NCBI RefSeq assembly: GCF_900609065.1
Contig: NZ_UXAU01000020.1
Span: forward strand, 1-64,000
Direction of reading: 5' to 3'
DNA: 64,000 bases
From: Arthrobacter ulcerisalmonis
GTDB lineage: Bacteria; Actinomycetota; Actinomycetes; Actinomycetales; Micrococcaceae
The notes under the pieces are model-generated. The model saw nothing but the letters and a program-made list of their open reading frames with translations, was not told the DNA's origin and ran no database searches. The position numbers and the translations under genes are program-made. The first letter of the stretch is position 1. Every line of letters starts with the position of its first letter. Below are positions 33,456-41,872 of this stretch, piece after piece.

Positions 33456-35182
33456 TGAGCGAGCGTGTGAAGCAAACGAAGAAGTCCCCGGATTCCCTGG
33501 CCGACGCAAAGGCAGAGGCAGCGCTGCCGGCGCTGGGTGTCAAAGGCACGCTCCGCTGGGCGTGGACCCAGCTCACCAGTATGCGGACGGCCCTGTTCCT
33601 GCTGCTCCTGCTGGCTGTGGCCGCGGTCCCCGGCTCGCTGTTCCCGCAGCGCCCCGCGAATCCGTCAATCGTCACCCAGTACATCAAGGACAACCCCGGC
33701 TACGGCAAACTGCTGGACACGCTGCAGTTGTACGACGTGTACTCCTCGGCGTGGTTTTCCGCGATCTACCTGCTGCTCTTCGTTTCCCTGATCGGCTGCG
33801 TGGTGCCGCGCGCCATCGCCCACTACAAGGCCCTCCGCTCGCAACCGCCACGCACCCCCAAACGCCTCTCGCGGTTGCCCGAGTACGGCACGCTGGTGAT
33901 ACCGGCCGACGCCGAGATCCCGGCGTCGGACGCCATCACCCGGGCCGCAGGGCTGCTCCGCAAGCGCGGCTACCGCGTGGAGGTGCGCGATGTGGACGGC
34001 GAGCGGCCCTCCCTTGGCGCTGAACGCGGACTCACCAAGGAAGTGGGAAACCTGATTTTCCACACGTCCTTGATTGGCGTCCTAGTGTCCGTGGCGCTGG
34101 GTGGCCTGTTTGGCTACAGCGGGCAACGTATCCTGGTGGAGGGCGACACGTTCGTCAACACCCTGGTGGGCTATGACCAGTTCACGCCGGGCACCAACTT
34201 CGCGTCCTCGCAGCTGCAACCCTATTCGGTCCAGCTGAACAAGTTCGACATCACTTTTGACCGGGAGTCCAAGGGCAAAGAAGGGCAGCCCATCGACTTC
34301 TCGGCCGCCGTCACCACCAAGGAAAACCCTGACGCTCCCGCCAAGGAAGAAGTCTTGAAGGTCAACGATCCCATCACCTTGGGCGGCACCAGCATCTATC
34401 TCACGGGCAACGGTTACGCCCCCATGGTCACGGTCCGGGATGGCGACGGCAACATCGCTATGCAGGGCCCCGTGGTTGCCAAGCTGCAAGGCGACAATTA
34501 CTACTCCTCCGTGGTTATCAAGGTCCCAGATGCGGCCCCGGATCAGCTGGGCTTCAACGGCTTCTTCCTCCCCACCGCGTTCATCACCCCTGAAGGGGTG
34601 TCCTTCAGCGCAGATCCGGACCTGTACAACCCGCAGCTGAACCTGAACTCCTACTACGGCGACCTGGGCCTCAACGACGGCGCCCCGCAAAACGTGTTCG
34701 AACTCGACGTCAAGGACCTCACGCCCTTGAACTCGCGCACCCTCGACTCCGGCGGCATCGTCCTCACGCCCGGGGCCACCGTGACCCTGCCTGAGGGCAA
34801 GGGGTCCATCAGCTTCGACGGCGTGAAGCGGTACATCGGCGTGGACATCCACCACAACCCGGGCCAGCTGTACGCACTGATTTTTGCGCTCCTGGCGGTG
34901 GGTGGGTTGATCCTCTCGCTCTACATCAACCGGCGCCGCGCCTGGATCCGCACCGGCACGCACGACGACGGCCGCACCATGGTGGAATACGGGCTGCTGG
35001 CCCGCGGTGAGGACCACCGATTGGCGGCAGAAGCGGCTGCCATCCGATCGCTCTTGGCCACCGAATGGGACCTCGACGCCGAACCGACAGACCCATCCCA
35101 GCAAATTCCCAGCCGCAAGGGCGATAATGGCCCAGGCTTCCACTCCCCAGCAGGCACCCCCGCGCCCGAAAAGGACCAGTAA
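33455..35182 (+). CDS. resB: Cytochrome c biogenesis protein ResB
   Basis: Subunit of the System II cytochrome c synthase, with CcsB. After a 45-residue cytoplasmic N-terminus come transmembrane helices at about 46-66, 97-117 and 195-215, a large extracytoplasmic domain of about 240 residues, and a last helix near 470. Features include MRTALFLLLLLAVAAVPGSLFPQ and NPGQLYALIFALLAVGG. The C-terminus is cytoplasmic and disordered. Start ATG 33455 overlaps ccdA; stop TAA overlaps the ATG of ccsB. Confidence 0.93.
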   Translation: MSERVKQTKKSPDSLADAKAEAALPALGVKGTLRWAWTQLTSMRTALFLLLLLAVAAVPGSLFPQRPANPSIVTQYIKDNPGYGKLLDTLQLYDVYSSAWFSAIYLLLFVSLIGCVVPRAIAHYKALRSQPPRTPKRLSRLPEYGTLVIPADAEIPASDAITRAAGLLRKRGYRVEVRDVDGERPSLGAERGLTKEVGNLIFHTSLIGVLVSVALGGLFGYSGQRILVEGDTFVNTLVGYDQFTPGTNFASSQLQPYSVQLNKFDITFDRESKGKEGQPIDFSAAVTTKENPDAPAKEEVLKVNDPITLGGTSIYLTGNGYAPMVTVRDGDGNIAMQGPVVAKLQGDNYYSSVVIKVPDAAPDQLGFNGFFLPTAFITPEGVSFSADPDLYNPQLNLNSYYGDLGLNDGAPQNVFELDVKDLTPLNSRTLDSGGIVLTPGATVTLPEGKGSISFDGVKRYIGVDIHHNPGQLYALIFALLAVGGLILSLYINRRRAWIRTGTHDDGRTMVEYGLLARGEDHRLAAEAAAIRSLLATEWDLDAEPTDPSQQIPSRKGDNGPGFHSPAGTPAPEKDQ

Positions 35183-36264
35183 TGCAGTTTGGTATCAACG
35201 AGACCATGGGTCAGTACAGCGAGTTGTTCATGCTGCTGGCGGCTGGCACCTACACCGTGGCGTTCATGGCGTTCGCCTGGGACCTCGCCAAGAGCAGTAA
35301 GGCTTTGCACACCATCGACACCCGGGCAGCGCAGGCCGCAAAGGTCGCCGTTGGCGCCGGAGTCGCCGCCGGTGCCTCTAGGGCAGCCGATTCGCACCTG
35401 GCCGGGCCGGTGGGCCGCGCCGAACGGCCGTCGTCGGCCTCGGCCAAGGGCGGTGACGCCGATTCGGTGGTGACGGCCGACGGTGACATGAAGTACTCCA
35501 CCACGCGTCGCGCCCCAGCCCGGGTCGCAGTCGCCCTGACCATCCTGGGTGTCCTCATCCACGCTGCAGGAGTGATCACCCGCGCGATCGGCGCAGGCCG
35601 CGTGCCGTGGGGCAACATGTACGAATTCCTGACCACCGGTGCATTCGTGGCCGTTGCTGTGTTCCTGCTGGTCCTCATCCGCCGGGACCTGCGCTTCCTG
35701 GGCACCTTCGTGGTGGGCCTGGCCGTCATCATGCTGGTGGCTGCCTCGGTTGCCTACTGGACGCCCGTTGGCCACCTGGTGCCGGCGTTGCAGAGCTACT
35801 GGCTGATCATCCACGTCTCCATCGCGGTGCTGTCCTCCGCGCTGTTCACGCTGACCTTCGCCATGTCCGCGCTACAGCTTGTCCAGTCGCACCGGCAAAA
35901 GACCGTGGCCGCCGGCGCCAAGGACAACCTCGGCTTCATGCGCCTGGTCCCGTCCGCGCTCAGCCTGGAAAACCTGTCTTACCGCATCAATGCCATCGCG
36001 TTCATCGGCTGGACGTTCACCCTCATGTTTGGTGCCATCTGGGCTGAAAAGGCCTGGGGCCGGTTCTGGGGCTGGGACACCAAGGAAGTCTGGACGTTCG
36101 TGATCTGGGTTGTCTACGCCGGCTACCTGCACGCCCGCGCCACCCGCGGCTGGACCGGCACCCGTGCTGCCTGGCTGTCGATTGTTGGCTACCTGTGCGT
36201 GGTCTTCAACTTCACCATTGTGAACCAGTTCTTCAACGGCCTGCACTCCTACTCCGGACTGTAA
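35182..36264 (+). CDS. ccsB: Cytochrome c synthase subunit CcsB/CcsA (ResC)
   Basis: Haem-handling membrane protein of System II. It shows the tryptophan-rich WWD motif WGRFWGWDTKEVWTF and conserved His in transmembrane segments (for example LIIHVSIAVLS and the periplasmic NGLHSYSGL end). A roughly 80-residue Ala-rich cytosolic loop follows the first helix and is specific to actinobacteria. Together with ResB it attaches haem to apocytochrome c on the outer face of the membrane. A strong terminator lies 31 bp downstream. Confidence 0.95.
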   Translation: MQFGINETMGQYSELFMLLAAGTYTVAFMAFAWDLAKSSKALHTIDTRAAQAAKVAVGAGVAAGASRAADSHLAGPVGRAERPSSASAKGGDADSVVTADGDMKYSTTRRAPARVAVALTILGVLIHAAGVITRAIGAGRVPWGNMYEFLTTGAFVAVAVFLLVLIRRDLRFLGTFVVGLAVIMLVAASVAYWTPVGHLVPALQSYWLIIHVSIAVLSSALFTLTFAMSALQLVQSHRQKTVAAGAKDNLGFMRLVPSALSLENLSYRINAIAFIGWTFTLMFGAIWAEKAWGRFWGWDTKEVWTFVIWVVYAGYLHARATRGWTGTRAAWLSIVGYLCVVFNFTIVNQFFNGLHSYSGL

Positions 36265-36295
36265 GCTGCACGCCCCCGGCTGGGGGTCGCGACAA

Positions 36296-36337
36296 AAAAG
36301 ATGATCGGCGGGACATATGTCCTGCCGATCATCTTTT
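36296..36337. terminator. Bidirectional intrinsic terminator
   Basis: A near-perfect 21-bp inverted repeat (AAAAGATGATCGGC-G-GGACAT and its complement, with one G-U pair) with TTTT on each strand. It sits between ccsB and the convergent PLDc_N gene and should end transcripts from both sides. Confidence 0.92.
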
Positions 36338-36395
36338 GGTTTGGCGGCAGGTCAGTGGACCCTCCTAGGGAGCCCACGGCCTGCCAAGTTTCAGG

Positions 36396-36821
36396 CTACT
36401 TGCGCCCGTCGGCGTCGTGTTCGTCCGTTTCGTGCGCTGCGGAACCGGTGCCTGGGCCGCTTCCGGAACCGTTCGCCGGGCCGTCGTCGTCCTGGTCCTT
36501 GCGCGACTCCAGATCAGCCTTGAGCTTGCGTAACCGTTCGGTCTCGGCCTGCTTGCGTCGCTGGGACTCAAGGTTGCGCAGGAACTCGGGGTCGTCGTCG
36601 GGCGCTGTGGAACGGCGGCGGACCTGGGGCTGCGGATTCCCGCGCGGTCGGCCAATCAGGAGCCACAGGATGGCGCCCAGAACGGGGAGGACAATCATCA
36701 CCACAATCCAGGCGGGTTTGGAGATGCCACGGGTCTGGCGGCTGTCGGTTCGGATCACGTCCACGAGGCCATAAACGAAGATGGCCAGGACTGCGACGGC
36801 TAGTGCCACACGGAAGAGCAT
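36396..36821 (-). CDS. PLDc_N-domain small membrane protein
   Basis: A 141-residue protein. Two transmembrane helices (about residues 4-22 and 38-58) with LVDVIRTDSRQTRGISKPAWIVVMIVLPVLGAILWLLIGRPRG match the phospholipase D N-terminal (PLDc_N) pattern without the catalytic domains. A charged helical stretch (ESQRRKQAETERLRKLKADLESRK) likely forms a coiled coil, followed by a disordered acidic tail. Function unknown. Confidence 0.85.
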   Translation of the reverse strand: MLFRVALAVAVLAIFVYGLVDVIRTDSRQTRGISKPAWIVVMIVLPVLGAILWLLIGRPRGNPQPQVRRRSTAPDDDPEFLRNLESQRRKQAETERLRKLKADLESRKDQDDDGPANGSGSGPGTGSAAHETDEHDADGRK

Positions 36822-36883
36822 GCCATCCAGTCTATCGTTTCGGAGCAGGCAAGGAGTTGGCCGGGAGGCCGCTAAACTTGACT

Positions 36884-37198
36884 GTGGCCTTTTTGAAATA
36901 TTCCCTGATCCGGTTGGCGCTGTTCGTGCCCTTGTTCGTGCTTTTCAGCTTCCTCCAGCTGGGGGCCATCATGTCCGTCATCTGCGCAGCTCTTATCGCC
37001 TTCGCGCTCAGCTACCTGTTCTTCCAGAACCAGCGCAACGCCGCCACGGCCAACTTGCAGCACCGGTTCTCGGGCAAAGCCAAACCGATGCGCTCCGCCG
37101 GTGAGGTGCAGGACGCCAACGCCGAGGATGCCCTCCTGGACGCCAATCCAGACATTGCCATCAGCAACGACGCCAAAGGGCGCAAACCGCGCAGCTAG
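36884..37198 (+). CDS. DUF4229 small membrane protein
   Basis: A 104-residue protein with two tightly spaced transmembrane helices (FLKYSLIRLALFVPLFVLFSF and IMSVICAALIAFALSYLFF), then a QNQRNAATANLQ segment and a polar tail, as in the actinobacterial DUF4229 family. GTG at 36884 is chosen, because the conserved region begins there. Divergent from the PLDc_N gene and convergent with menA. Function unknown. Confidence 0.85.
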   Translation: MAFLKYSLIRLALFVPLFVLFSFLQLGAIMSVICAALIAFALSYLFFQNQRNAATANLQHRFSGKAKPMRSAGEVQDANAEDALLDANPDIAISNDAKGRKPRS

Positions 37199-37236
37199 GC
37201 TGCGTAGCTTCAGCTGCCGCGCTGAGAAACCCGCCT

Positions 37237-38118
37237 TTAGAAGCCCGCGCTGAGCACCAGGCCCAGGGCGAACAGCACACTGTAGCCCAGGTTGATCAAG
37301 CCGGTCTGCTTGAGGACTGGGATGAGGCTCTTGCGCTTACGGCCGTTGATCATGAGCCAGGACGGCATCAAGCAGGCCGGGATGAGCAGCAACACGATCA
37401 GCATCCAGGGCTTGGTGGGGGCCAGGATGACCACCAGCAAGATAGCCACGGCCAGCATCAGCACGTAGCTTTCGCGGGCGTGCTTGTCGCCCAGCCGCAC
37501 GGCGAGTGTCTTCTTGCCGGCCTGGGTATCGGTGGGAATATCGCGCACGTTGTTGGCCATCAGCAGGGCGGTGGCAATCAGGCCCGTGCCCACAGCCCCG
37601 ATGATCGAGGCCAGGTCGATCCGGCCGGCCTGGGTGTAGGTGGTGCCCAGAGTTGCCACCAGGCCGAAGAAGACAAACACGAATACATCGCCCAGGCCCA
37701 TGTAGCCGTAGGGGTTCTTGCCGCCGGTGTACCCCCACGCCGCCATGACGCAGCCCAGGCCCACCAGGATCAGCCACCAGCTCTGCGTGATGATCACCAG
37801 GACCAGCCCGGCCGCCATGGCCACAGCAAAGGCGGCAAACGCGGCCAGCTTCACATGGTTGGGTTTGGCCACCCCGGAGCCCACCAGCCGGAGCGGACCT
37901 ACCCGGTCCTCATCCGTCCCGCGGATCCCGTCCGAGTAGTCGTTGGCGTAGTTCACACCCACCTGCAACAGCAGCGCCACCACGGCCGCCAGGATCGCGT
38001 TGAGCAGGATGAATGAGTCCATCCCGTACGCCGCGCCCGAACCGATCAGCACCGGCGCGATTGCTGCGGGGAGCGTCCGGAGTCGGGCGCCTTGGATCCA
38101 TTGTGCGGCTGTAGCCAC
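37237..38118 (-). CDS. menA: 1,4-dihydroxy-2-naphthoate polyprenyltransferase
   Basis: Membrane prenyltransferase that joins a polyprenyl chain to DHNA to form demethylmenaquinone. The first Asp-rich motif NDYSDGIRGTDEDR begins at about residue 59 and the second is NNVRDIPTDTQAGKKTLAVRLGD. About eight hydrophobic helices follow. I chose GTG 38118 with GAGG 8 nt upstream, giving 293 residues; an upstream ATG in frame is not protein-like. It is the last of menB-menE-menA on this strand, but the gaps are small only between menE and menB. Confidence 0.94.
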   Translation of the reverse strand: MATAAQWIQGARLRTLPAAIAPVLIGSGAAYGMDSFILLNAILAAVVALLLQVGVNYANDYSDGIRGTDEDRVGPLRLVGSGVAKPNHVKLAAFAAFAVAMAAGLVLVIITQSWWLILVGLGCVMAAWGYTGGKNPYGYMGLGDVFVFVFFGLVATLGTTYTQAGRIDLASIIGAVGTGLIATALLMANNVRDIPTDTQAGKKTLAVRLGDKHARESYVLMLAVAILLVVILAPTKPWMLIVLLLIPACLMPSWLMINGRKRKSLIPVLKQTGLINLGYSVLFALGLVLSAGF

Positions 38119-38190
38119 GATCAGTACCTCGTGTTGTCGTGAGCGAACGGCGTGCTGCCAGGGCAACCGCCGCGATGGTGCAGCTCCACT

Positions 38191-39372
38191 CTACTTTCCC
38201 GCATGCCGGGCGCTGAGCTCTGCTGTCATGGTGAGCCGGTCCGGTTTACCGTTGGGAAGCATCAGGAGCCCGGCAGCAGTCACCACGGTTTTGGGCGCCC
38301 GGGCCCCCAGAGCCTGGTGCCATTCGTCCCGAAGTACGACGGCGGGATCCCCGGTTTCGGCGCTGGGATCAACGAGTGCCACGTAGGCGGCCACGGCCTG
38401 GCCCCACTCGGTCGAGGGGACGCCAGCCACAAAGGCAGCAGTGACAGCGTCGGACTTTTCCAGTTCGGCCTGCACCTTGGCGGCGGAAATCTTGACGCCT
38501 CCGGTGATGATCACATCGTCCACCCGGCCCAGGACGGTGAGCCGGCCGTCGTCGTCGATTCTGCCGAGATCGCTGGTGCGGTACCAGCGGACCCCTTCCT
38601 CCTCGAAGAAGGTGCTGCCCTGTTGGTCGGGGGCGTCCAGGTAGCCGGCGGCGATCGTGTCGCCGCCCAAGAGGATGCGGCCGTCCTCCTCCGTTCGCAT
38701 GGAGACGCCCTCGAGCGGGAAGCCGTCGTAGATGCAGCCGCCGCAAGTTTCCGCCGAGCCGTACGTGGTGACTACCCGGACACCTGCTTCCGTGGCCGCG
38801 CTCAAGAGCGAGGCGGGCGCGGGTGCGCCGCCCAGCAGGATCGCGTTGAAGCGTCGCAGGGCGGCCAGGGTTTCGGGCGTGGGGTCGGTCAGGAGGCGGC
38901 GGAGCTGGGTGGGGACCAGGGAAGTGAAGCGGATTTTGTCCGTCATCTCGTTGGCCGCGGCGGTGAAGCCCTCCGGCGTGAAGCCACCAGACATGTCCAT
39001 CACCCACGGCCTGGTGCCGGCGAACAAGGACCTGACCAGCACCTGGATGCCGGCAACGTATTGCACCGGCAGCGCCAGGAGCCACTGGCCTTCGCCGCGG
39101 AGCGCCAATGCCGTGGCCATCGAAGACGCGGCCAGGGACTCGACGTTGAGCACCGTGGCCTTGGGAATGCCGGTGGACCCGGAGGTGCGGACCACCGCCA
39201 CGGCGTCGTCGCAGCCGGGCGTCTCGATGTGCCCCACCACGAGTGCGCCGTTGGCGTCGAGGGACAGTTCGACGGCGGGACCGTCGCCGTGCAGCGCTGC
39301 CGCAAGGGCCGTCAGTGCGGGATCAATGGCGATGGCGCTGCCCATGGGCGCGCTTTTGCTCGGTTCAGTCAA
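38191..39372 (-). CDS. menE: o-succinylbenzoate-CoA ligase
   Basis: Adenylate-forming enzyme that activates o-succinylbenzoate with CoA in menaquinone synthesis. The AMP-binding signature is VRTSGSTGIPKATVL (about residue 61 on). Later motifs are TYGSAETCGGCIYDG, YRTSDLGRIDDDGRLTVLGRVDDVII and the C-terminal Lys region LMLPNGKPDRLTM. At 393 residues it is the short actinobacterial MenE with a reduced N-terminus. Next to menB, separated by 14 bp. Confidence 0.93.
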   Translation of the reverse strand: MTEPSKSAPMGSAIAIDPALTALAAALHGDGPAVELSLDANGALVVGHIETPGCDDAVAVVRTSGSTGIPKATVLNVESLAASSMATALALRGEGQWLLALPVQYVAGIQVLVRSLFAGTRPWVMDMSGGFTPEGFTAAANEMTDKIRFTSLVPTQLRRLLTDPTPETLAALRRFNAILLGGAPAPASLLSAATEAGVRVVTTYGSAETCGGCIYDGFPLEGVSMRTEEDGRILLGGDTIAAGYLDAPDQQGSTFFEEEGVRWYRTSDLGRIDDDGRLTVLGRVDDVIITGGVKISAAKVQAELEKSDAVTAAFVAGVPSTEWGQAVAAYVALVDPSAETGDPAVVLRDEWHQALGARAPKTVVTAAGLLMLPNGKPDRLTMTAELSARHAGK

Positions 39373-39386
39373 CGTCCAACTCCTGC

Positions 39387-40340
39387 CTAGAAGTAGTGCG
39401 GGAAGGAGGACCAGTCAGGGTCGCGTTTTTGCAGGAACGCTTCCTTGCCTTCCACCGCTTCGTCGGTCATGTATGCCAGCCGGGTCGCTTCACCGGCGAA
39501 GACCTGCTGCCCGGCCAGGCCGTCGTCGGCGAGGTTGAACGCGAACTTGAGCATCCGGATGGCTTGCGGCGATTGCCGGGCGATGTCTGCGGCGTATTCC
39601 AGCGCCACGTCCTCCAGCCGGGCATGGTCAACGGCTTCGTTCACGGCGCCGCGGCGAACCATGTCTTCAGCGGAATATTCGCGGGCCAGGAAGAAAATCT
39701 CGCGGGCTGACTTCTGCCCGATCTGGCGGGCCAACAGCGCTGAGCCGTAGCCGGCGTCGAAACTTCCCACGGTGGCATCGGTCTGCTTGAACTTACCGTG
39801 CTCGCGGGAGGCGATGGTGAGGTCCGCCACGACGTGCAGTGAGTGCCCGCCACCGGCCGCCCACCCGTTGACCACGGCGATGACCACCTTGGGCATGGTG
39901 CGAATCAGGCGCTGGACTTCGAGGATGTGGAGGCGGCCGGCCCGGGCGGGGTCGATGCTTTCCTGCGTCTCGCCGTCGGCGTACCGGTAACCGTCCCGGC
40001 CGCGAATTCGCTGGTCGCCGCCGGAGCAGAAGGAATGCCCGCCGTCCTTGGGGGAGGGGCCGTTGCCGGTCAGCAGCACCGTTGACACGTCCGGGCTCAT
40101 CCGGGCGTGGTCCATGGCGCGGTAGAGCTCGTCCACGGTGCCGGGCCGGAAGGCGTTGCGAACCTCGGGCCGGTTGAAGGCAATCCGGACCGTAGGCAGA
40201 TCCCGCACCCAGCCGCCGTCGGCATCCCGTTCCACCTGACGGTGATACGTCATGTCCTGGAAGTCATCGAACCCGGACACGACCCGCCAGCGCTGAGGAT
40301 CGAAGATATCGGATACGGAGGCGGGGATTTGGTTACTCAC
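39387..40340 (-). CDS. menB: 1,4-dihydroxy-2-naphthoyl-CoA synthase
   Basis: Crotonase-fold enzyme that closes the second ring in menaquinone synthesis. Signatures: TVRIAFNRPEVRNAFRPGTVDEL, the oxyanion-hole segments SFCSGGDQRIRGRDGY and VNGWAAGGGHSLHVV, and DATVGSFDAGYGSALLARQIG with the catalytic Asp and the C-terminal DPDWSSFPHYF typical of MenB. Length (317 aa) is that of the actinobacterial enzymes. First gene of the menB-menE pair. Confidence 0.95.
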   Translation of the reverse strand: MSNQIPASVSDIFDPQRWRVVSGFDDFQDMTYHRQVERDADGGWVRDLPTVRIAFNRPEVRNAFRPGTVDELYRAMDHARMSPDVSTVLLTGNGPSPKDGGHSFCSGGDQRIRGRDGYRYADGETQESIDPARAGRLHILEVQRLIRTMPKVVIAVVNGWAAGGGHSLHVVADLTIASREHGKFKQTDATVGSFDAGYGSALLARQIGQKSAREIFFLAREYSAEDMVRRGAVNEAVDHARLEDVALEYAADIARQSPQAIRMLKFAFNLADDGLAGQQVFAGEATRLAYMTDEAVEGKEAFLQKRDPDWSSFPHYF

Positions 40341-40361
40341 CTTGCAAGTGTAGTAATTGGC

Positions 40362-40802
40362 CTAGCTGATGCAGAACTCGTTGCCCTCCGGGTCCGCCAT
40401 GGTGTGCCAAGAATGCGGTCCCTGGTTGGCGGACCACAGGTGGGTGGCGCCGCGTCCCTCCAGCTCGCGCCGGGCTTCGTCCTTGTCCTTGCCATCGAGA
40501 CGTACATCCCAGTGCACCCGGTTCTTCCCGGATTTTTCCGCTTCGCTGTGCTGGAAGAGCAGACGCCGTTCCGGGGACTTTGCTTCGCGTTCTTCCGGGG
40601 GCCTGATGGCCGCGCCGTCCTTCCAGACCAGATTGCCGCGGTGGGTTATGGTCTGCTCGGCGCTCGCGTAGCCCTGTTCAATCATGGAGGTGATGAAGGC
40701 GGCGTCCTGTGGTTCCACCTCCCACTGCAGCGTCTCGGCCCACCAATCGGCGAGCTGGTGCGGGTTCTTGCTGTCGATGGCGATCTGGATGCTGAGTCCC
40801 AT
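40362..40802 (-). CDS. VOC (glyoxalase-like) domain protein
   Basis: A 146-residue protein of the vicinal oxygen chelate fold: N-terminal IQIAIDSKNPHQLADWWAETLQWEV, then RVHWDVRLDGKDKDEARRELEGRGATHLW and the terminal strand HTMADPEGNEFCIS. Such proteins are often resistance or isomerase-like factors of unknown substrate. Start ATG 40802 (MGLSIQIA) is preferred to the upstream GTG. The stop lies 21 bp from the start of menB; no functional link is known. Confidence 0.85.
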   Translation of the reverse strand: MGLSIQIAIDSKNPHQLADWWAETLQWEVEPQDAAFITSMIEQGYASAEQTITHRGNLVWKDGAAIRPPEEREAKSPERRLLFQHSEAEKSGKNRVHWDVRLDGKDKDEARRELEGRGATHLWSANQGPHSWHTMADPEGNEFCIS

Positions 40803-40839
40803 CCCTCCACGGTACGGCGGAACCACCGCGGGCGGAAGG

Positions 40840-41589
40840 TCAGCTCATCTGCTCCAGCAACTCAGGCGGGATGGCGTAGATGAACACCACGGCCATCAAG
40901 TTCTTGGCGGCATGCACAAAGTAGGAGAACATGACGTTCTTGCCGGTCCAGACGTATACGAAAACCAGGGTGGCGCCCATCGCCAGGTAGGGCAGCAGTG
41001 CGATCAGGGTGATGGCCTCCTGGCCAACAATGTGCAGCGCCGCGAAGAGGATGACCGAGAGGGCGCAGCAGACCCAGATGTTGAGCTTCCTGCTGAGCTT
41101 GCCGATCAGCAGGTGCCGGAAGATGTACTCCTCCACAAACGGCCCCAGCACCACCAGCAGCAGCACCATGAGCCACGCCGGCACCTGTTGCATCAGCCGT
41201 TGCAGGGTGGCCTGGTTGACGGACGTCTGCACCTCGCCGCCCAGCGATACCAAGATGGCGGTGAGGATCAGCATGGCGATCAGGGCAGCTGGAATCATCA
41301 GCAGCGTGAACCATGGCCTGGTGGCGAGGACCCGCAGGTCGCGGGCCATGATCCGGCGGGCGGCGATGAACGCCAGCACGCCTACCCCCGCGTAGAAGAT
41401 CAGGTTGAGCGCGTAGCTTGCGGAGGCCGGGTTGGGGGAGAGCAGCCGGACCAGCGGCGCCAGAAAATCGCTGGCCACAGTGAACACGACGGTGAAGAGC
41501 AGATACACCCCCAGCGCCAGGAAGTCGGCGCGCGTGAACCGGTAGAGCTCTGGTTGCAGGGGAGGGGCAGTTCGGTGGGCGGTGGCCAT
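40840..41589 (-). CDS. CPBP family intramembrane glutamic endopeptidase
   Basis: Multi-helix membrane protein with the abortive-infection (CPBP, Rce1-like) motifs: EEYIFRHLLIG (Glu 153-154), then FAALHIVG with a His, and a further His in FVHAAKNLMAV. About seven or eight transmembrane helices. Relatives cleave prenylated or membrane proteins, or confer immunity to bacteriocins; the substrate here is unknown. Confidence 0.88.
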   Translation of the reverse strand: MATAHRTAPPLQPELYRFTRADFLALGVYLLFTVVFTVASDFLAPLVRLLSPNPASASYALNLIFYAGVGVLAFIAARRIMARDLRVLATRPWFTLLMIPAALIAMLILTAILVSLGGEVQTSVNQATLQRLMQQVPAWLMVLLLVVLGPFVEEYIFRHLLIGKLSRKLNIWVCCALSVILFAALHIVGQEAITLIALLPYLAMGATLVFVYVWTGKNVMFSYFVHAAKNLMAVVFIYAIPPELLEQMS

Positions 41590-41788
41590 GGTGCCAGCCT
41601 ATCTACTTGGGCCGGGTGTGGCGGACTTGACCTGCGCACTCACTCGCCTGGCACCTCCTCGGCGGCTGGAGTCCGGTCGGCAAGACAGGAAAAGTGTTGT
41701 GCCCGTCACGTGCTGCCCGGTGTTTCTTGTAGTATGGATAGGCCGCTTGAAGCTTCGGCCCAGCGATCCCTTTAGCTACTAATCGGTA

Positions 41789-41804
41789 GTTTCACGAGTG
41801 AAAC
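41789..41804. promoter_or_regulatory. Palindromic operator candidate before amino-acid permease
   Basis: GTTTCAC-GA-GTGAAAC is a perfect 7-bp inverted repeat with a 2-bp spacer, 68 bp upstream of the permease start. An ACTA-ATCGG-TAGT repeat lies just before it. The remainder of the 283-bp gap (41590-41872) shows no gene. Likely a repressor site; the protein is unknown. Confidence 0.5.
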
Positions 41805-41872
41805 GCCGAATTATGTGAGCTAGGTCATTCGCTCTCCGAATGCGGCCAACCCTCAACCAACAAGGAATAGTT

